Assembly: GCA_024687205.1 (NCBI GenBank)
Contig: JAILES010000041.1
Span: forward strand, 124,001 to 188,000
Direction of reading: 5' to 3'
Length of the DNA stretch: 64,000 bases
DNA from: Lachnospiraceae bacterium
GTDB taxonomy: Bacteria > Bacillota > Clostridia > Lachnospirales > Lachnospiraceae
Shown here: positions 17,848-27,862 of the stretch, piece after piece
Layout of the letters: each line of letters begins with the position of its first letter
How positions within the stretch are numbered: the stretch's first letter is position 1
Notes under the pieces: generated by a model
Seen by the model: the letters and a program-made list of their open reading frames with translations, nothing else
Database searches by the model: none
Told to the model about the DNA's origin: nothing
Program-made: the position numbers and the translations under genes

Positions 17848-20800
17848 AGTTGACTACACACCTGCCCAGCTTAAGGTGATAAATGAGAGAAAATGCAATC
17901 TGCTGGTAAGCGCGGCTGCCGGCAGCGGCAAGACCGCAGTGCTATCGGAGAGGATCATTTCACTGCTTTCCGATAAAGACGATCCCATGGATATCGACAA
18001 GATGCTGATCGTTACCTTCACTAAGGCGGCAGCGGCAGAAATGCGTGAACGTATAGCGGCTGCCATAGATGCGTATTGCGCCGAGCATCCCGAAGACCGT
18101 AACATGGACAGACAGAAGGCTCTGATACATAACGCCCAGATAACCACCATAGACAGCTTCTGTCTGTATGTGGTGAAAAATGATTTTTCCGCCATAGGGC
18201 TGGATCCGGGCTATCGTATACCGGATGAATCGGAGAGCCTGCTTATGCTCCAGGAGTCTCTGGAGGAAGTACTTGCGGAGGAGTATGAGAAAGCCGACGA
18301 AGACTTCATAGACTTTATGGATAGCTTCTCCGCAGGTACCCGTGAGACGGCGGCGGAAGAAATGATACTTTCTCTTTACCGCTTTGCCATGAGTAATCCC
18401 TATCCCGAACGTTTCCTTTCCGAGGCGGCAGCAGAATATGATAAGACTACCATGAGTGAGATATCGGAGCTTAAGTGGTTTAAGGAGATGAATAAAAAAA
18501 GCGATGAGAGCCTGAAGCGGGTAAGAAGGCTCTGTGCCGAAGCTTTGGGTCTGTGTGATCTGCCCGGAGGACCGGAAGCATACCGTGAGGGCATTGCGGC
18601 TGTTGACGATATAGCGGCCCTGATGCTTTCGACCGACACATATGAACGCAGGCATGAGATAATGGCAGCAGCTTCGATCCCGGCTCTCTCCAAAAAAGGA
18701 AGTGAGGATGCTGCTTTAAGGGAGAGAGCAAAGACTCTCCGCACGGATGCAAAGGATCTGCTGCTGGAAGTGGGGCAGAACTACGCTTTCAGCCCCGCTG
18801 AGATAGAAAGACAGCAGCTGGTCACCGGAAGGGCTTTCAGGGTACTGGCTTCTCTTGCGATAAAGCTTAAAGAGTGCTTCGGGGAAAAGAAGAGAGAAAA
18901 CAATGTGCTGGACTTCAGCGATATGGAACACTATGCGCTTAAGATACTGCTTGATGAGGACGGAAAACCCAGTGATGCGGCAAAAGCTTACAGGGACTAT
19001 TTCAGCTATATCTGCATAGACGAGTATCAGGACAGCAACTATGTGCAGGAATACATAATAGGAAGCATAGCCCGCCCCGACAATCTCTTCTGTGTGGGCG
19101 ATGTAAAGCAGAGCATATACAGGTTCAGGCTGGCCAGACCCGAGATCTTTATGCAGAAATATGAAGAATACAGTGATCAGGGCATTAATACCAGGATCGA
19201 CTTGAACAGCAATTTCAGGAGCAGACCTGAGGTCATTGATTTTGTGAACCTGATCTTTGAAAACATCATGAGACAGTCCACGGCGGGAATGGACTACGAT
19301 GAAAGGGCGGCACTGAAAGCCGGACTGAACTATCCCAAAGGGGAAAAGAACATGTATGATCCCGAAGTGCTGATCCTTGACTGTGAGGACATGCAGGGGA
19401 GCGATCTTGATGCCGAAAACGTGATCGAGGCGGAATGTGTGCTGACAGCTGACAGGATCAGCAGACTTTTCGCCGAAGGTTTAAAAGTATATGATAAAGA
19501 GACGAAGGGGCTGAGGGAGCTTCGGTATTCGGATATTTGCATACTTGCCAAATCCACTGCGGTTTATGAGAGTGAACTTAAGAAAGCCTGCAGGGACAGG
19601 GGCATCCCTCTGTATTGCGGAGCAAAGAGCGGATATTTTGCGACCACCGAGATACGAACCGTGATGAATGCGCTTTCGGTGATCGACAATCCGAGACAGG
19701 ATATCCCGCTGTATTCCACGCTCACCGCTTTCCTCGGCTTATATACTGATGAAGAACTGTCAGCGATAAAGGCAGAGGCAAGACAGGCGGAAGAGAAGGC
19801 TGAGAGCCTTTATGATCTGATAGTGAAACGTTCCGAAACGGACGGATCCGCAGCCCGTTTTACCGAATGGCTTAAGAAATACCGGGAACTTGCGGTCTAT
19901 AAGAGCGTGAGGGAACTGATAGCCCTGCTGCTTGCGGACAGCGGATATCTGCGTATGGTCATGGCCATGCCCAGAGGTAACGTACGGGCCGCAAATCTTG
20001 AGATCCTGATGGAAAAAGCCGCCGATTATGAAGAGAGCAGCTTCCACGGACTTTATTCCTTTATACGTTATATAGAGCAGGTAAAGGAAAACGAGATCGA
20101 TTACGGTGAGGCGATGATGCTGGATGAGAATGCCGATGTTGTACGCCTGATGACCATACATAAGAGCAAGGGTCTGGAGTTTCCGGTGTGCATATGCATG
20201 GGTCTTAACCGTCAGTTCAACAGAAGAGATGCATCAAAGCTCTGCCTTACGGATATGAGATACGGCTGTGCCATAGATGCTATTGATACCAAGCGTAGGG
20301 TAAAGACCAAGAGTTTTAAAAAGAAACTCATCGCAGACCGTATAAAGGATGATATGCTTGCGGAAGAGATGAGGGTGCTCTATGTGGCACTCACCAGGGC
20401 AAGGGAAAAGCTGATCCTGACCGCGGCAGTAAAGAAATGTCCGGATGTCTCGTACTGTGAGGAGCCTCTTGAAAGTATTACGATCAAAAAAGCAAATGCG
20501 GCATTTGAATGGATAATCGAAGTGCTGAGGCGCAGCGGCAAGGCGGCGGGCTGTATAAAACTTAAGGATGCCGACTGCTTTGCAAAAGAACTGAAACAGT
20601 CTGCAGGGCAGGAAGCGGCTAAGGGAGAAGCGTTATATAAAGGGACGATAGAGAAGGATCCCGAAATAATTAGTCTTATTGAAGAAGGCAGAACGCGGCT
20701 CTATGCCCATCCCGGAATCAAAGGCCTCTATATGAAGACCAGTGTATCGGAGCTGAAGAAGGCTGCTTATGAAGATGAGGAAGCAAGAGAACTGATCGAC

Positions 20801-21361
20801 GCCGGAAAAGAAGAAGCCAGAACTAAGAGTGACGGAGGCAAAGGAGCCGAGAGGGGAACTGCATACCACCGCTTCATGGAACTGCTGGATCATTCCAAAC
20901 TGCCGGATGATATCACGTCCGATGTGATAGAGGAGGAGATGAAACGTATCCTGAAAGAGGGCAGGATGAAGAAAGAAGAAACTGCCCTGATAAACAAAAA
21001 AGATATGGAAGCGATACTCAGCTGCGAGACCGGCAGGCGGATGAAAGCTGCGGATAAAGCAGGGAAGCTGTACCGGGAACAGCCTTTCTTCATGGGAGTG
21101 CCGGCAGATATTCTGGATCCCGCTTTCCCGAAAGAGGAGACCGTACTGATACAGGGAGTCATAGATGCGTATTGGGAAGAAGAGGGAGAACTGGTGCTGC
21201 TTGATTACAAGACCGACAGGGTGAAGGATCCCGATATGCTGGTAACAAGATATAAAAAACAGCTGGAACTATATGAGGATGCGCTTTCACAGCTTACGGG
21301 CAAAAAGGTGAAGGAAAGGCTGATCTATTCATTTGAATATAATAAAACCATCAGGCTGTAG
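17831..21361 (+). CDS. addA: ATP-dependent helicase/nuclease subunit A (AddA)
   Basis: UvrD-like helicase: SAAAGSGKTAVLSERI, CIDEYQDSNYVQE, VGDVKQSIYRFR, LMTIHKSKGLEFPV; C-terminal nuclease LLDYKTD. Confidence 0.95.
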   Translation: MKTMSKVDYTPAQLKVINERKCNLLVSAAAGSGKTAVLSERIISLLSDKDDPMDIDKMLIVTFTKAAAAEMRERIAAAIDAYCAEHPEDRNMDRQKALIHNAQITTIDSFCLYVVKNDFSAIGLDPGYRIPDESESLLMLQESLEEVLAEEYEKADEDFIDFMDSFSAGTRETAAEEMILSLYRFAMSNPYPERFLSEAAAEYDKTTMSEISELKWFKEMNKKSDESLKRVRRLCAEALGLCDLPGGPEAYREGIAAVDDIAALMLSTDTYERRHEIMAAASIPALSKKGSEDAALRERAKTLRTDAKDLLLEVGQNYAFSPAEIERQQLVTGRAFRVLASLAIKLKECFGEKKRENNVLDFSDMEHYALKILLDEDGKPSDAAKAYRDYFSYICIDEYQDSNYVQEYIIGSIARPDNLFCVGDVKQSIYRFRLARPEIFMQKYEEYSDQGINTRIDLNSNFRSRPEVIDFVNLIFENIMRQSTAGMDYDERAALKAGLNYPKGEKNMYDPEVLILDCEDMQGSDLDAENVIEAECVLTADRISRLFAEGLKVYDKETKGLRELRYSDICILAKSTAVYESELKKACRDRGIPLYCGAKSGYFATTEIRTVMNALSVIDNPRQDIPLYSTLTAFLGLYTDEELSAIKAEARQAEEKAESLYDLIVKRSETDGSAARFTEWLKKYRELAVYKSVRELIALLLADSGYLRMVMAMPRGNVRAANLEILMEKAADYEESSFHGLYSFIRYIEQVKENEIDYGEAMMLDENADVVRLMTIHKSKGLEFPVCICMGLNRQFNRRDASKLCLTDMRYGCAIDAIDTKRRVKTKSFKKKLIADRIKDDMLAEEMRVLYVALTRAREKLILTAAVKKCPDVSYCEEPLESITIKKANAAFEWIIEVLRRSGKAAGCIKLKDADCFAKELKQSAGQEAAKGEALYKGTIEKDPEIISLIEEGRTRLYAHPGIKGLYMKTSVSELKKAAYEDEEARELIDAGKEEARTKSDGGKGAERGTAYHRFMELLDHSKLPDDITSDVIEEEMKRILKEGRMKKEETALINKKDMEAILSCETGRRMKAADKAGKLYREQPFFMGVPADILDPAFPKEETVLIQGVIDAYWEEEGELVLLDYKTDRVKDPDMLVTRYKKQLELYEDALSQLTGKKVKERLIYSFEYNKTIRL

Positions 21362-21407
21362 CTCTGCTACGCTTCAAGCTTTTCACGGATACACTGTCAC
21401 CAATCAT

Positions 21408-21444
21408 GCGGCAAACGTCATCAATTAGCTTTGACGTTTGCCGC
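21408..21444. promoter_or_regulatory. Perfect 13-bp inverted repeat overlapping the -35 of the GAF/HD-GYP gene
   Basis: GCGGCAAACGTCA - 11 nt - TGACGTTTGCCGC. The right arm overlaps TTGACG (21431-21436), which sits 17 nt from TATAGT (21454-21459). Confidence 0.7.
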
Positions 21445-21507
21445 TGTTTGTGATATAGTAATCGTTGGACTTTGCGTCCGAATATTACTGTGAGGAATGT
21501 ATCGAAA

Positions 21508-22974
21508 ATGCGCAACACGGTGGGCCGTCTCCTGGAGATAGGATATTCCCTTGCCACGGAGCAGAATTATGTGAAGCTTTTTGAGAATATACTGAATGCC
21601 TGTGTGGAATTTACCAATGCTGACGGGGGATCTCTTTTTATAGCTGACAGCGGAGCATTAATGCACCTCATAGATATCAACAGGTCTCTGGGTATAGAGC
21701 GTTCGGTCGCAGATGCGGATAAATCCGTGGCAGTCGATAATGATACGAATATCTATACTTACACCTATCATCACAGGGAACTTCTTAACATCCCCGATGT
21801 CTATCTGGACGAACGTTTTGATATCACGGATATAAAAGAGTTTGATGAGAGTAATGATTACAGGACCAATTCGGTGCTGATGGTGCCGGTGTCCGTTTCG
21901 GATGAAAAGGCACTGGGCGTGCTGATGCTGTATAACTGTATGAACGGTCTGGGACAGGTAGTGCCTTTTGATGAAGAAGGCGAGACCTTCGTGCGTTCTC
22001 TTACATCCCAGATGGCCAATTCCCTGACCTCTATCATGCTGATCCAGGACATGGAAGATCTGCTGGGTTCCTTCGTGGAAAGTCTTACCTACGCAATCGA
22101 TACAAAGACACCCTACAATGCCCATCACACACTGAACGTAGCCAAGTACTGCATGGTGATGGCAGGGTATATCAATTCACAGCATACCATAGGCGTGACT
22201 GATATGTTCATTAACGAGAACGACCAGGAGCAGCTGAAGATGGCTGCCATGCTCCATGATATAGGAAAGATCGTGACACCCAGGGAAGTGCTCAACAAGT
22301 CAACGAGGCTCGGCCCCTTAAGAGAGCATCTGGAAGATAAGCTGGTAGGCATCAGGCTGATGAAAAAGATCGATATGCTGGAAGGACGTCTGGAAAAAGC
22401 CGAGTGGGAAAAAGATGACGTTGATATTTACGAGTTTGTCGAAAAGCTTGAGGATCTTGATGTTAAGGACAGACTGACTGAAAGTGATATAGAGCTGGTC
22501 AACAGTATGGCGGAGAAAAGCTATGTTTCTCCCGAAGGCGTATATTATCCCTATCTGTCGGAGGAGGAGCATGAATGCCTGAGTATAAGAAAGGGCACCC
22601 TTACCGATGATGAGAGACATATAGTGAACCAGCATGTGGTATATACCGATAAGATGCTGGGCAGCATTAATTTCACCGAGAAGTTTAATAAGGTAAGGAC
22701 CATAGCTGCCAACCATCATGAATATCTGAACGGTACCGGTTATCCCAACAGGAAGAAGGCGGATGAGATAGGGCCGCTGGCAAGACTGCTTACCATCTGT
22801 GATATATTCGACTCTCTTACGGCTGATGACAGACCGTATAAAAGAGCCCATTCTCTCGAACGGGCCCTTGAGATACTTAAAGAGATGGCTGATGAAGGAA
22901 AGCTTGATAAAGACCTTGTAAAAATGCTCAGCGACTGTATGAGCGGTGAGTGGGAAGGTCTTGTGGAGCCTTAA
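21508..22974 (+). CDS. GAF domain plus HD-GYP/HD phosphohydrolase domain protein
   Basis: N-terminal GAF-like region (FTNADGGSLFIAD, LMVPVSV), then AAMLHDIGKI...ANHHEYLNGTGYP...RLLTICDIFDSLTADDRPYK. Confidence 0.88.
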   Translation: MRNTVGRLLEIGYSLATEQNYVKLFENILNACVEFTNADGGSLFIADSGALMHLIDINRSLGIERSVADADKSVAVDNDTNIYTYTYHHRELLNIPDVYLDERFDITDIKEFDESNDYRTNSVLMVPVSVSDEKALGVLMLYNCMNGLGQVVPFDEEGETFVRSLTSQMANSLTSIMLIQDMEDLLGSFVESLTYAIDTKTPYNAHHTLNVAKYCMVMAGYINSQHTIGVTDMFINENDQEQLKMAAMLHDIGKIVTPREVLNKSTRLGPLREHLEDKLVGIRLMKKIDMLEGRLEKAEWEKDDVDIYEFVEKLEDLDVKDRLTESDIELVNSMAEKSYVSPEGVYYPYLSEEEHECLSIRKGTLTDDERHIVNQHVVYTDKMLGSINFTEKFNKVRTIAANHHEYLNGTGYPNRKKADEIGPLARLLTICDIFDSLTADDRPYKRAHSLERALEILKEMADEGKLDKDLVKMLSDCMSGEWEGLVEP

Positions 22975-23651
22975 GAAACAGTCATCATTTTGATCCTGTT
23001 AAGTCCCTTCTTTACCGGAGGCAGAAGTATAACGATCACGGTGATCAGAGCCTCGGGAAGAATGTAGGCATAGTTGTATGCCACAGGATAGATCACCGCG
23101 AGGGAAGCGGGGAAATTCTCGGGCATATAATCCATCCAGTAAAGATAACCGCCGATGGTGTGGAATACACCGCGAAGCAAAACGGCCACGATGTAACCGA
23201 TGATCAGGCCGTTCTTTTTATTTCTGAAGAAGCCCGATGCGCCCAGGGCAGTGAAGGCCAGGAAATAGTCACAGCATACCTGGAAGGGTGAGAGCATATA
23301 GGAACCGCCGCTCTGGATGAACTGGAGTATGCCGTACACAAAGGCGGCCGCAAATCCGGTGCCGGGTCCGAAAAGATATCCCACAAAGGTCACAAAGAAC
23401 ATTGACAGGAGTGTGATGGATCCGCCCCAGGGCATTTCCCATATTCTGATGAAGGAAAGCACATAAGCGAGAGCTATCGAAACTCCGGTAAAAGTAATGG
23501 TAGTTACGGGGAATTTTGACGAAGAGCGCTGATCTTTGTTCCTGCCCCTGAACACATCTATCAGGATCAGTACGAGGATCGCGATGACTACGAGAGCGCC
23601 GTAGCCGTTTTCATTAAGAACATAGTAACCGTCTTCTGCATTCCAAAACAT
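22971..23651 (-). CDS. thiT: Energy-coupled thiamine transporter S component
   Basis: Membrane protein with FVGYLFGPGTGFAAAFVYGILQF; preceded by a TPP riboswitch. Confidence 0.88.
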   Translation of the reverse strand: MFWNAEDGYYVLNENGYGALVVIAILVLILIDVFRGRNKDQRSSSKFPVTTITFTGVSIALAYVLSFIRIWEMPWGGSITLLSMFFVTFVGYLFGPGTGFAAAFVYGILQFIQSGGSYMLSPFQVCCDYFLAFTALGASGFFRNKKNGLIIGYIVAVLLRGVFHTIGGYLYWMDYMPENFPASLAVIYPVAYNYAYILPEALITVIVILLPPVKKGLNRIKMMTVS

Positions 23652-23658
23652 ATCTTAC

Positions 23659-23744
23659 CTCCTTACGCCGGTATTATCCGGATCAAGTGTTAAGAGTTCG
23701 GCCTGCTTTCAGGCCATCTCAGCGGAAATCCGCACCTCTGGTTT
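23659..23744 (-). ncRNA. TPP (THI-box) riboswitch
   Basis: Minus strand: ACCAGAGGTGCGGATTTCCGCTGAGATGG...CTCTTAACACTTGATCCGGATAATACCGGCGTAAGGAGG; canonical GCTGAGA and TGATCCGGATAATACCGGCGTAAGGA. Confidence 0.96.
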
Positions 23745-23761
23745 ATTTTGGGCCTTTGGTT

Positions 23762-23790
23762 TTGACCTGCAGGCCACATCATGATAATAT
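23762..23790 (+). promoter_or_regulatory. Promoter for HAD-CPBP gene
   Basis: TTGACC, 17-nt spacer, TAATAT. Confidence 0.5.
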
Positions 23791-23825
23791 AGAGCATGTG
23801 TTTAACAAAGTCAAGAGGTAATCGG

Positions 23826-25298
23826 ATGTACAAGTATATTTTGTTCGATCTGGACGGGACCCTGACCGATCCCAAAGAGGGGATATGCCGGTCGGTACAG
23901 TATGCCCTGGAAAAGATGGACATAATCGAAGAAGACATAGAAAAGCTCACGCCCTTTATAGGGCCGCCGCTCAAGGCGAGCTTTGCGGAACGCTACGGAA
24001 TGGATGAAGAGCATTGTGACAAAGCCGTTGAGTATTACCGTGAACGCTTCTCAAAGACGGGATGGAAGGAGAATATTCCTTATGAAGGGATAGGAAACCT
24101 GCTGGCGGAACTTAAGGGTGCCGGTATGAAACTTGCGGTAGCTTCATCAAAACCCACCGTGTTTGTAGAAAAGATACTGAAGTATTTCGGACTGAGAAGG
24201 TTCTTCTCCGTAGTGATCGGAAGTGAACTTAACGGCAGGAGGATCGAAAAGGACGAGATAGTCGAAGAGGCCCTTAAACAGCTTTATGAGAAAGACAGAA
24301 GCGGTAAAAGTCTTGAGGAGCTGAAGAACCTCACGGTGATGGTAGGGGACAGGAAGTACGATGTGGAAGGTGCGCATCAGAGAGGCATAGAGGCCATAGG
24401 TGTGGCTTACGGTTACCAGCTGGACGGAGAGCTTGCGGACGCAGGAGCCGATGCCATAGCATCCGATATGGAAGAACTTGCGGATCTGCTGCTCGGCGGC
24501 ACCGAGACGGAGAATGACCGCGTGAAGAAACTGCCCCGGACATCCTTCGGAAGAGCGGTATACATGCTGATGCCCTTCGTGGTCTATGTACTGATATTCA
24601 GGGTATCCGTGATATTTACCTCAGGCTTAGGCAGGCTGATCCCTGACGGGACACTGTATCTGAACATTGCAAATTATGCTGTCATAGTGCTTATATACTT
24701 CTTTTTCTTCAGAAAGAAGGAACCCATGGATCTTTTCGGGAAAGTCTCGACAACCGTCCCGGCCGCGGCTTTATTCTGCGGCATGTTTCTGGCTTACGGA
24801 CTGAACATAGTGGCTACCGCGGTTATGGAAAACTTACAGTCGGGCGAGCAACTTGCAGAAGCAGCAAGCTTTCATGCCGATGTGAGTTTCCTTCCTGGGC
24901 TTTTGATGTATGTGATATGTTCTCCCCTGTGTGAGGAACTCTGTTTCAGATGGCTTATGTACGGAAGGATAAGAAGGTGCATGGGAGCAAAGCTTGCGAT
25001 CTTTACCACAGCACTTTTCTTCGGTGTTTTCCACGGAAATCCGGTGCAGGGCGTATATGCTTTCATCATGGGCCTGGTAATGGCTGTGGTATATGAGAGG
25101 ACGGGAGCTTTTCTTACCACCCTGCTCTTCCATGTGGGAGCCAATGCGGTGATATATGTGGCGGCCTTTGCTGAAAAGGACGGCGCAGAGCTGAATCCGG
25201 CTGCTGTCGCAGTAGCCTGTCTGCTTGCATCGCTGCCCCTTTTATGGTATCTTTGTCGGGAGAATAAAGCAGGAGAGAAGAAAAGGACAGGAAAATAA
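23826..25298 (+). CDS. HAD-superfamily hydrolase fused to CPBP-family (CAAX/Abi) intramembrane metalloprotease
   Basis: N-terminus MYKYILFDLDGTLTDP...AVASSKP...VMVGDRKYDVEGAHQ (HAD I-IV); C-terminus multi-TM with EELCFRW, FGVFHGN, HVGAN (CPBP motifs). Start moved to the Met after AGAGG. Confidence 0.88.
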   Translation: MYKYILFDLDGTLTDPKEGICRSVQYALEKMDIIEEDIEKLTPFIGPPLKASFAERYGMDEEHCDKAVEYYRERFSKTGWKENIPYEGIGNLLAELKGAGMKLAVASSKPTVFVEKILKYFGLRRFFSVVIGSELNGRRIEKDEIVEEALKQLYEKDRSGKSLEELKNLTVMVGDRKYDVEGAHQRGIEAIGVAYGYQLDGELADAGADAIASDMEELADLLLGGTETENDRVKKLPRTSFGRAVYMLMPFVVYVLIFRVSVIFTSGLGRLIPDGTLYLNIANYAVIVLIYFFFFRKKEPMDLFGKVSTTVPAAALFCGMFLAYGLNIVATAVMENLQSGEQLAEAASFHADVSFLPGLLMYVICSPLCEELCFRWLMYGRIRRCMGAKLAIFTTALFFGVFHGNPVQGVYAFIMGLVMAVVYERTGAFLTTLLFHVGANAVIYVAAFAEKDGAELNPAAVAVACLLASLPLLWYLCRENKAGEKKRTGK

Positions 25299-27212
25299 AT
25301 GGCAGCAAATGATTACGCAAAAGCATACAAGGCAGGAGCAAGGGATTACAAGAACAGGATATCCAAGGGTGAGTATCCCTATCTTCCGGTTCTGGAAGAG
25401 ATTGTATCCCACGTGGACATAGAAGGCCAGGTACCGCTGGGACTGGTGGAGATACCCCTGGCATCGGTTGTCGGGACCTACAGTACCGGAAGGACCACGG
25501 CTTTCGCTTCCAATTTTATGCCCATACTGGAGCAGGATTCGGAATTTGCGATGAAGTGGTCGCAGCTCTATGACGACATACTTGAGAACGGTCTCAGAGA
25601 TCCCATCAAAGCTTTTGAATTCAATAATAAATTCTATGTAATGGAGGGAAACAAGCGTGTATCGGTTTCGAAATATACCGATGCCGTGAGCATAGAGGGC
25701 AACGTGACACGTATGGTGCCCAAAAAGAGCGATGATCCGGAAGTGAAGATCTATTATGAGTTTATGGATTTTTATGAACTGACCGGGATCAATTACCTCT
25801 ATATGTCGAGGGAGGGCAATTTCAAAAAACTTCTGGATCTGACCTACGGAGGAGAGAAGGAATGGGATGTAGAGCAGAAGCAGGATTTCAGAGCCTTCTT
25901 TTCCTATTTTGAAAAAGAGTACAACTTAAGATCAGCCGGAAAGCTGAATATCACGGCGGGGGATGCCGCCTGCGTATATCTCGGAGTATACGGCTTCACC
26001 GAAGCTCTCGAGAAGACGGAGACGGATCTCAGGAAGGATATCTCCAGACTCTGGCCGGAATTTGAAAGTTATGCTTCCGGTGAGGAGCTGAAACTTGTGC
26101 TGAATCCCACACCGGAATCACAGAAGACAGCTCTCAGCAAACTGCTTCCCGGAAACAGCGTGATGAAGATAGCCTTCATCCATGACAGATCGGCCCAGGA
26201 GTCAGCCTGGACTTACAGTCATGAGCTGGGCAGGCAGTATGTAAGGGATGTTTTCGGGGACCGTATAGTTACGTCCTGCGTGGAAAGGGTAGACGGAGAC
26301 GATGCGGATGATGTGTTCGAGGCGGCATGTGAAGCGGGCAATAAACTGATATTCGCCACCTCTCCTAAGCTGTCCCAGGCAGCCATAAAGGCGGCGGTCA
26401 ATCATCCTGAGGTCACTATATTAAACTGCTCCATGAACCTTAACCACAAGACCATAAGATCCTACTATCTCAGAATGTATGAAGCAAAGTTCGTGATAGG
26501 TGCGATAGCGGGAGCGATGCATTCGGAAGGCAATATAGGTTATCTTTCGGACTATCCGATACACGGTACCACCGCCGAGATAAACGCCTTTGCCATGGGA
26601 GTGCAGATGACCAATCCCGGAGCGAAAGTCTTCCTGGAGTGGTCGATGATAAAAGATCATGATGCCCTGGAGGCCTTCAGACAGAATAACGTAAGACTGG
26701 TCAGCGGGCGTGACCTGAATGCCAAGATGAGCCTGGGCAGGGAATTCGGCCTCTATATGGTTGATGAGAAAGACCAGAAGAACATAAACCTTGCAATGCC
26801 GGTACGACACTGGGGCAAGCTTTATGAGGAGATAATCCGTTCGGTGATGAGAGGCGGATACAAGAACGACCAGAACGTGTTCCAGGAGCAGGCCCTTAAT
26901 TACTTCTGGGGTATGAGTTCCGGAGCGATAGATGTCATCTATTCCAGGAATCTGCCGGCAGGACAGATAAGACTGCTGAGAAATTTAAGGAACGGCGTGA
27001 AAAACATGGATATCAATCCCATGACCGGCCCCATCTATTCCCAGGACGGGATGATCAAGTGTGAGGACGGAGAGACACTGAGACCCGAAGATGCGGTAAA
27101 CATAGACTGGCTGTGCGACAATATCGAGGGTTATATACCGGATATATCACAGATGAAGGATGAAGCTGTGGACCTTGTAAGGATACAGGGTATCAGGAGC
27201 GGAGTGGAATAA
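25299..27212 (+). CDS. Cytoplasmic protein with ParB-like N-terminus and BMP/PnrA-like substrate-binding domain
   Basis: N-terminus IPLASVVGTYSTGRTTAFASNFMPIL...DPIKAFEFNNKFYVMEGNKRVSVSKY; C-terminus MKIAFIHDRSAQESAWTYSHELGRQYV...NIGYLSDYPIHGTTAEINAFAMG. No signal peptide. Confidence 0.78.
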   Translation: MAANDYAKAYKAGARDYKNRISKGEYPYLPVLEEIVSHVDIEGQVPLGLVEIPLASVVGTYSTGRTTAFASNFMPILEQDSEFAMKWSQLYDDILENGLRDPIKAFEFNNKFYVMEGNKRVSVSKYTDAVSIEGNVTRMVPKKSDDPEVKIYYEFMDFYELTGINYLYMSREGNFKKLLDLTYGGEKEWDVEQKQDFRAFFSYFEKEYNLRSAGKLNITAGDAACVYLGVYGFTEALEKTETDLRKDISRLWPEFESYASGEELKLVLNPTPESQKTALSKLLPGNSVMKIAFIHDRSAQESAWTYSHELGRQYVRDVFGDRIVTSCVERVDGDDADDVFEAACEAGNKLIFATSPKLSQAAIKAAVNHPEVTILNCSMNLNHKTIRSYYLRMYEAKFVIGAIAGAMHSEGNIGYLSDYPIHGTTAEINAFAMGVQMTNPGAKVFLEWSMIKDHDALEAFRQNNVRLVSGRDLNAKMSLGREFGLYMVDEKDQKNINLAMPVRHWGKLYEEIIRSVMRGGYKNDQNVFQEQALNYFWGMSSGAIDVIYSRNLPAGQIRLLRNLRNGVKNMDINPMTGPIYSQDGMIKCEDGETLRPEDAVNIDWLCDNIEGYIPDISQMKDEAVDLVRIQGIRSGVE

Positions 27213-27214
27213 TT

Positions 27215-27862
27215 ATGCGTATTCTGGCGCTTGCGGACAAGGAATCAAAAAACTACTGGGACTATTACCAGCCCGGGAAACTGGAGGGTATAGATATCAT
27301 AATATCCTGCGGTGATCTGGATCCCAGGTTTCTGTCTTTCCTTGCAACCTTTACCCATGCGCCGGTACTGTATGTCCACGGCAATCATGACGATAAATAT
27401 GAGAGGATCCCGCCCGACGGCTGCATTTCGATAGAGGACCGCATATATCTTTATGAAGGCGTAAGGATACTGGGACTCGGAGGTTCCATGAAGTATAAGC
27501 CCGGTGCCCATCAGTATACGGACAGGCAGATGGACATGAGGGTAAGAAAACTGAGGGGACAGCTGTGGAAACACAAGGGCTTTGACATACTGGTCACCCA
27601 TTCGCCGGCTTATGAAGTCGGAGACGGTGAGGATCTGCCCCACAGAGGTTTTTCGGCTTTTAGGACTCTGCTGGATAAGTATTCGCCGAAGTATTTTCTC
27701 CACGGTCACGTCCATATGACCTACGGCAGGGAATACAAGAGACACAGGACTTATAAAGACACACTGATAATCAATCCTTATGAGTCCTATGTATTTGAAT
27801 ATGAGACGGAATACGATAACGAATTCGAAAAGATAAAAAAGAGAGAGGAAAACAGTAAATGA
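27215..27862 (+). CDS. Calcineurin-like metallophosphoesterase
   Basis: MRILALADKESKNYWDYY...IISCGDLDPRFLS...YVHGNHD...VTHSPA...FLHGHVHM. Confidence 0.9.
   Translation: MRILALADKESKNYWDYYQPGKLEGIDIIISCGDLDPRFLSFLATFTHAPVLYVHGNHDDKYERIPPDGCISIEDRIYLYEGVRILGLGGSMKYKPGAHQYTDRQMDMRVRKLRGQLWKHKGFDILVTHSPAYEVGDGEDLPHRGFSAFRTLLDKYSPKYFLHGHVHMTYGREYKRHRTYKDTLIINPYESYVFEYETEYDNEFEKIKKREENSK

Noticed and set aside
23796-23825. Upstream start of the HAD-CPBP ORF
   Set aside because: The Met at 23826 has a better RBS and begins the canonical HAD strand MYKYILFDLDGT.
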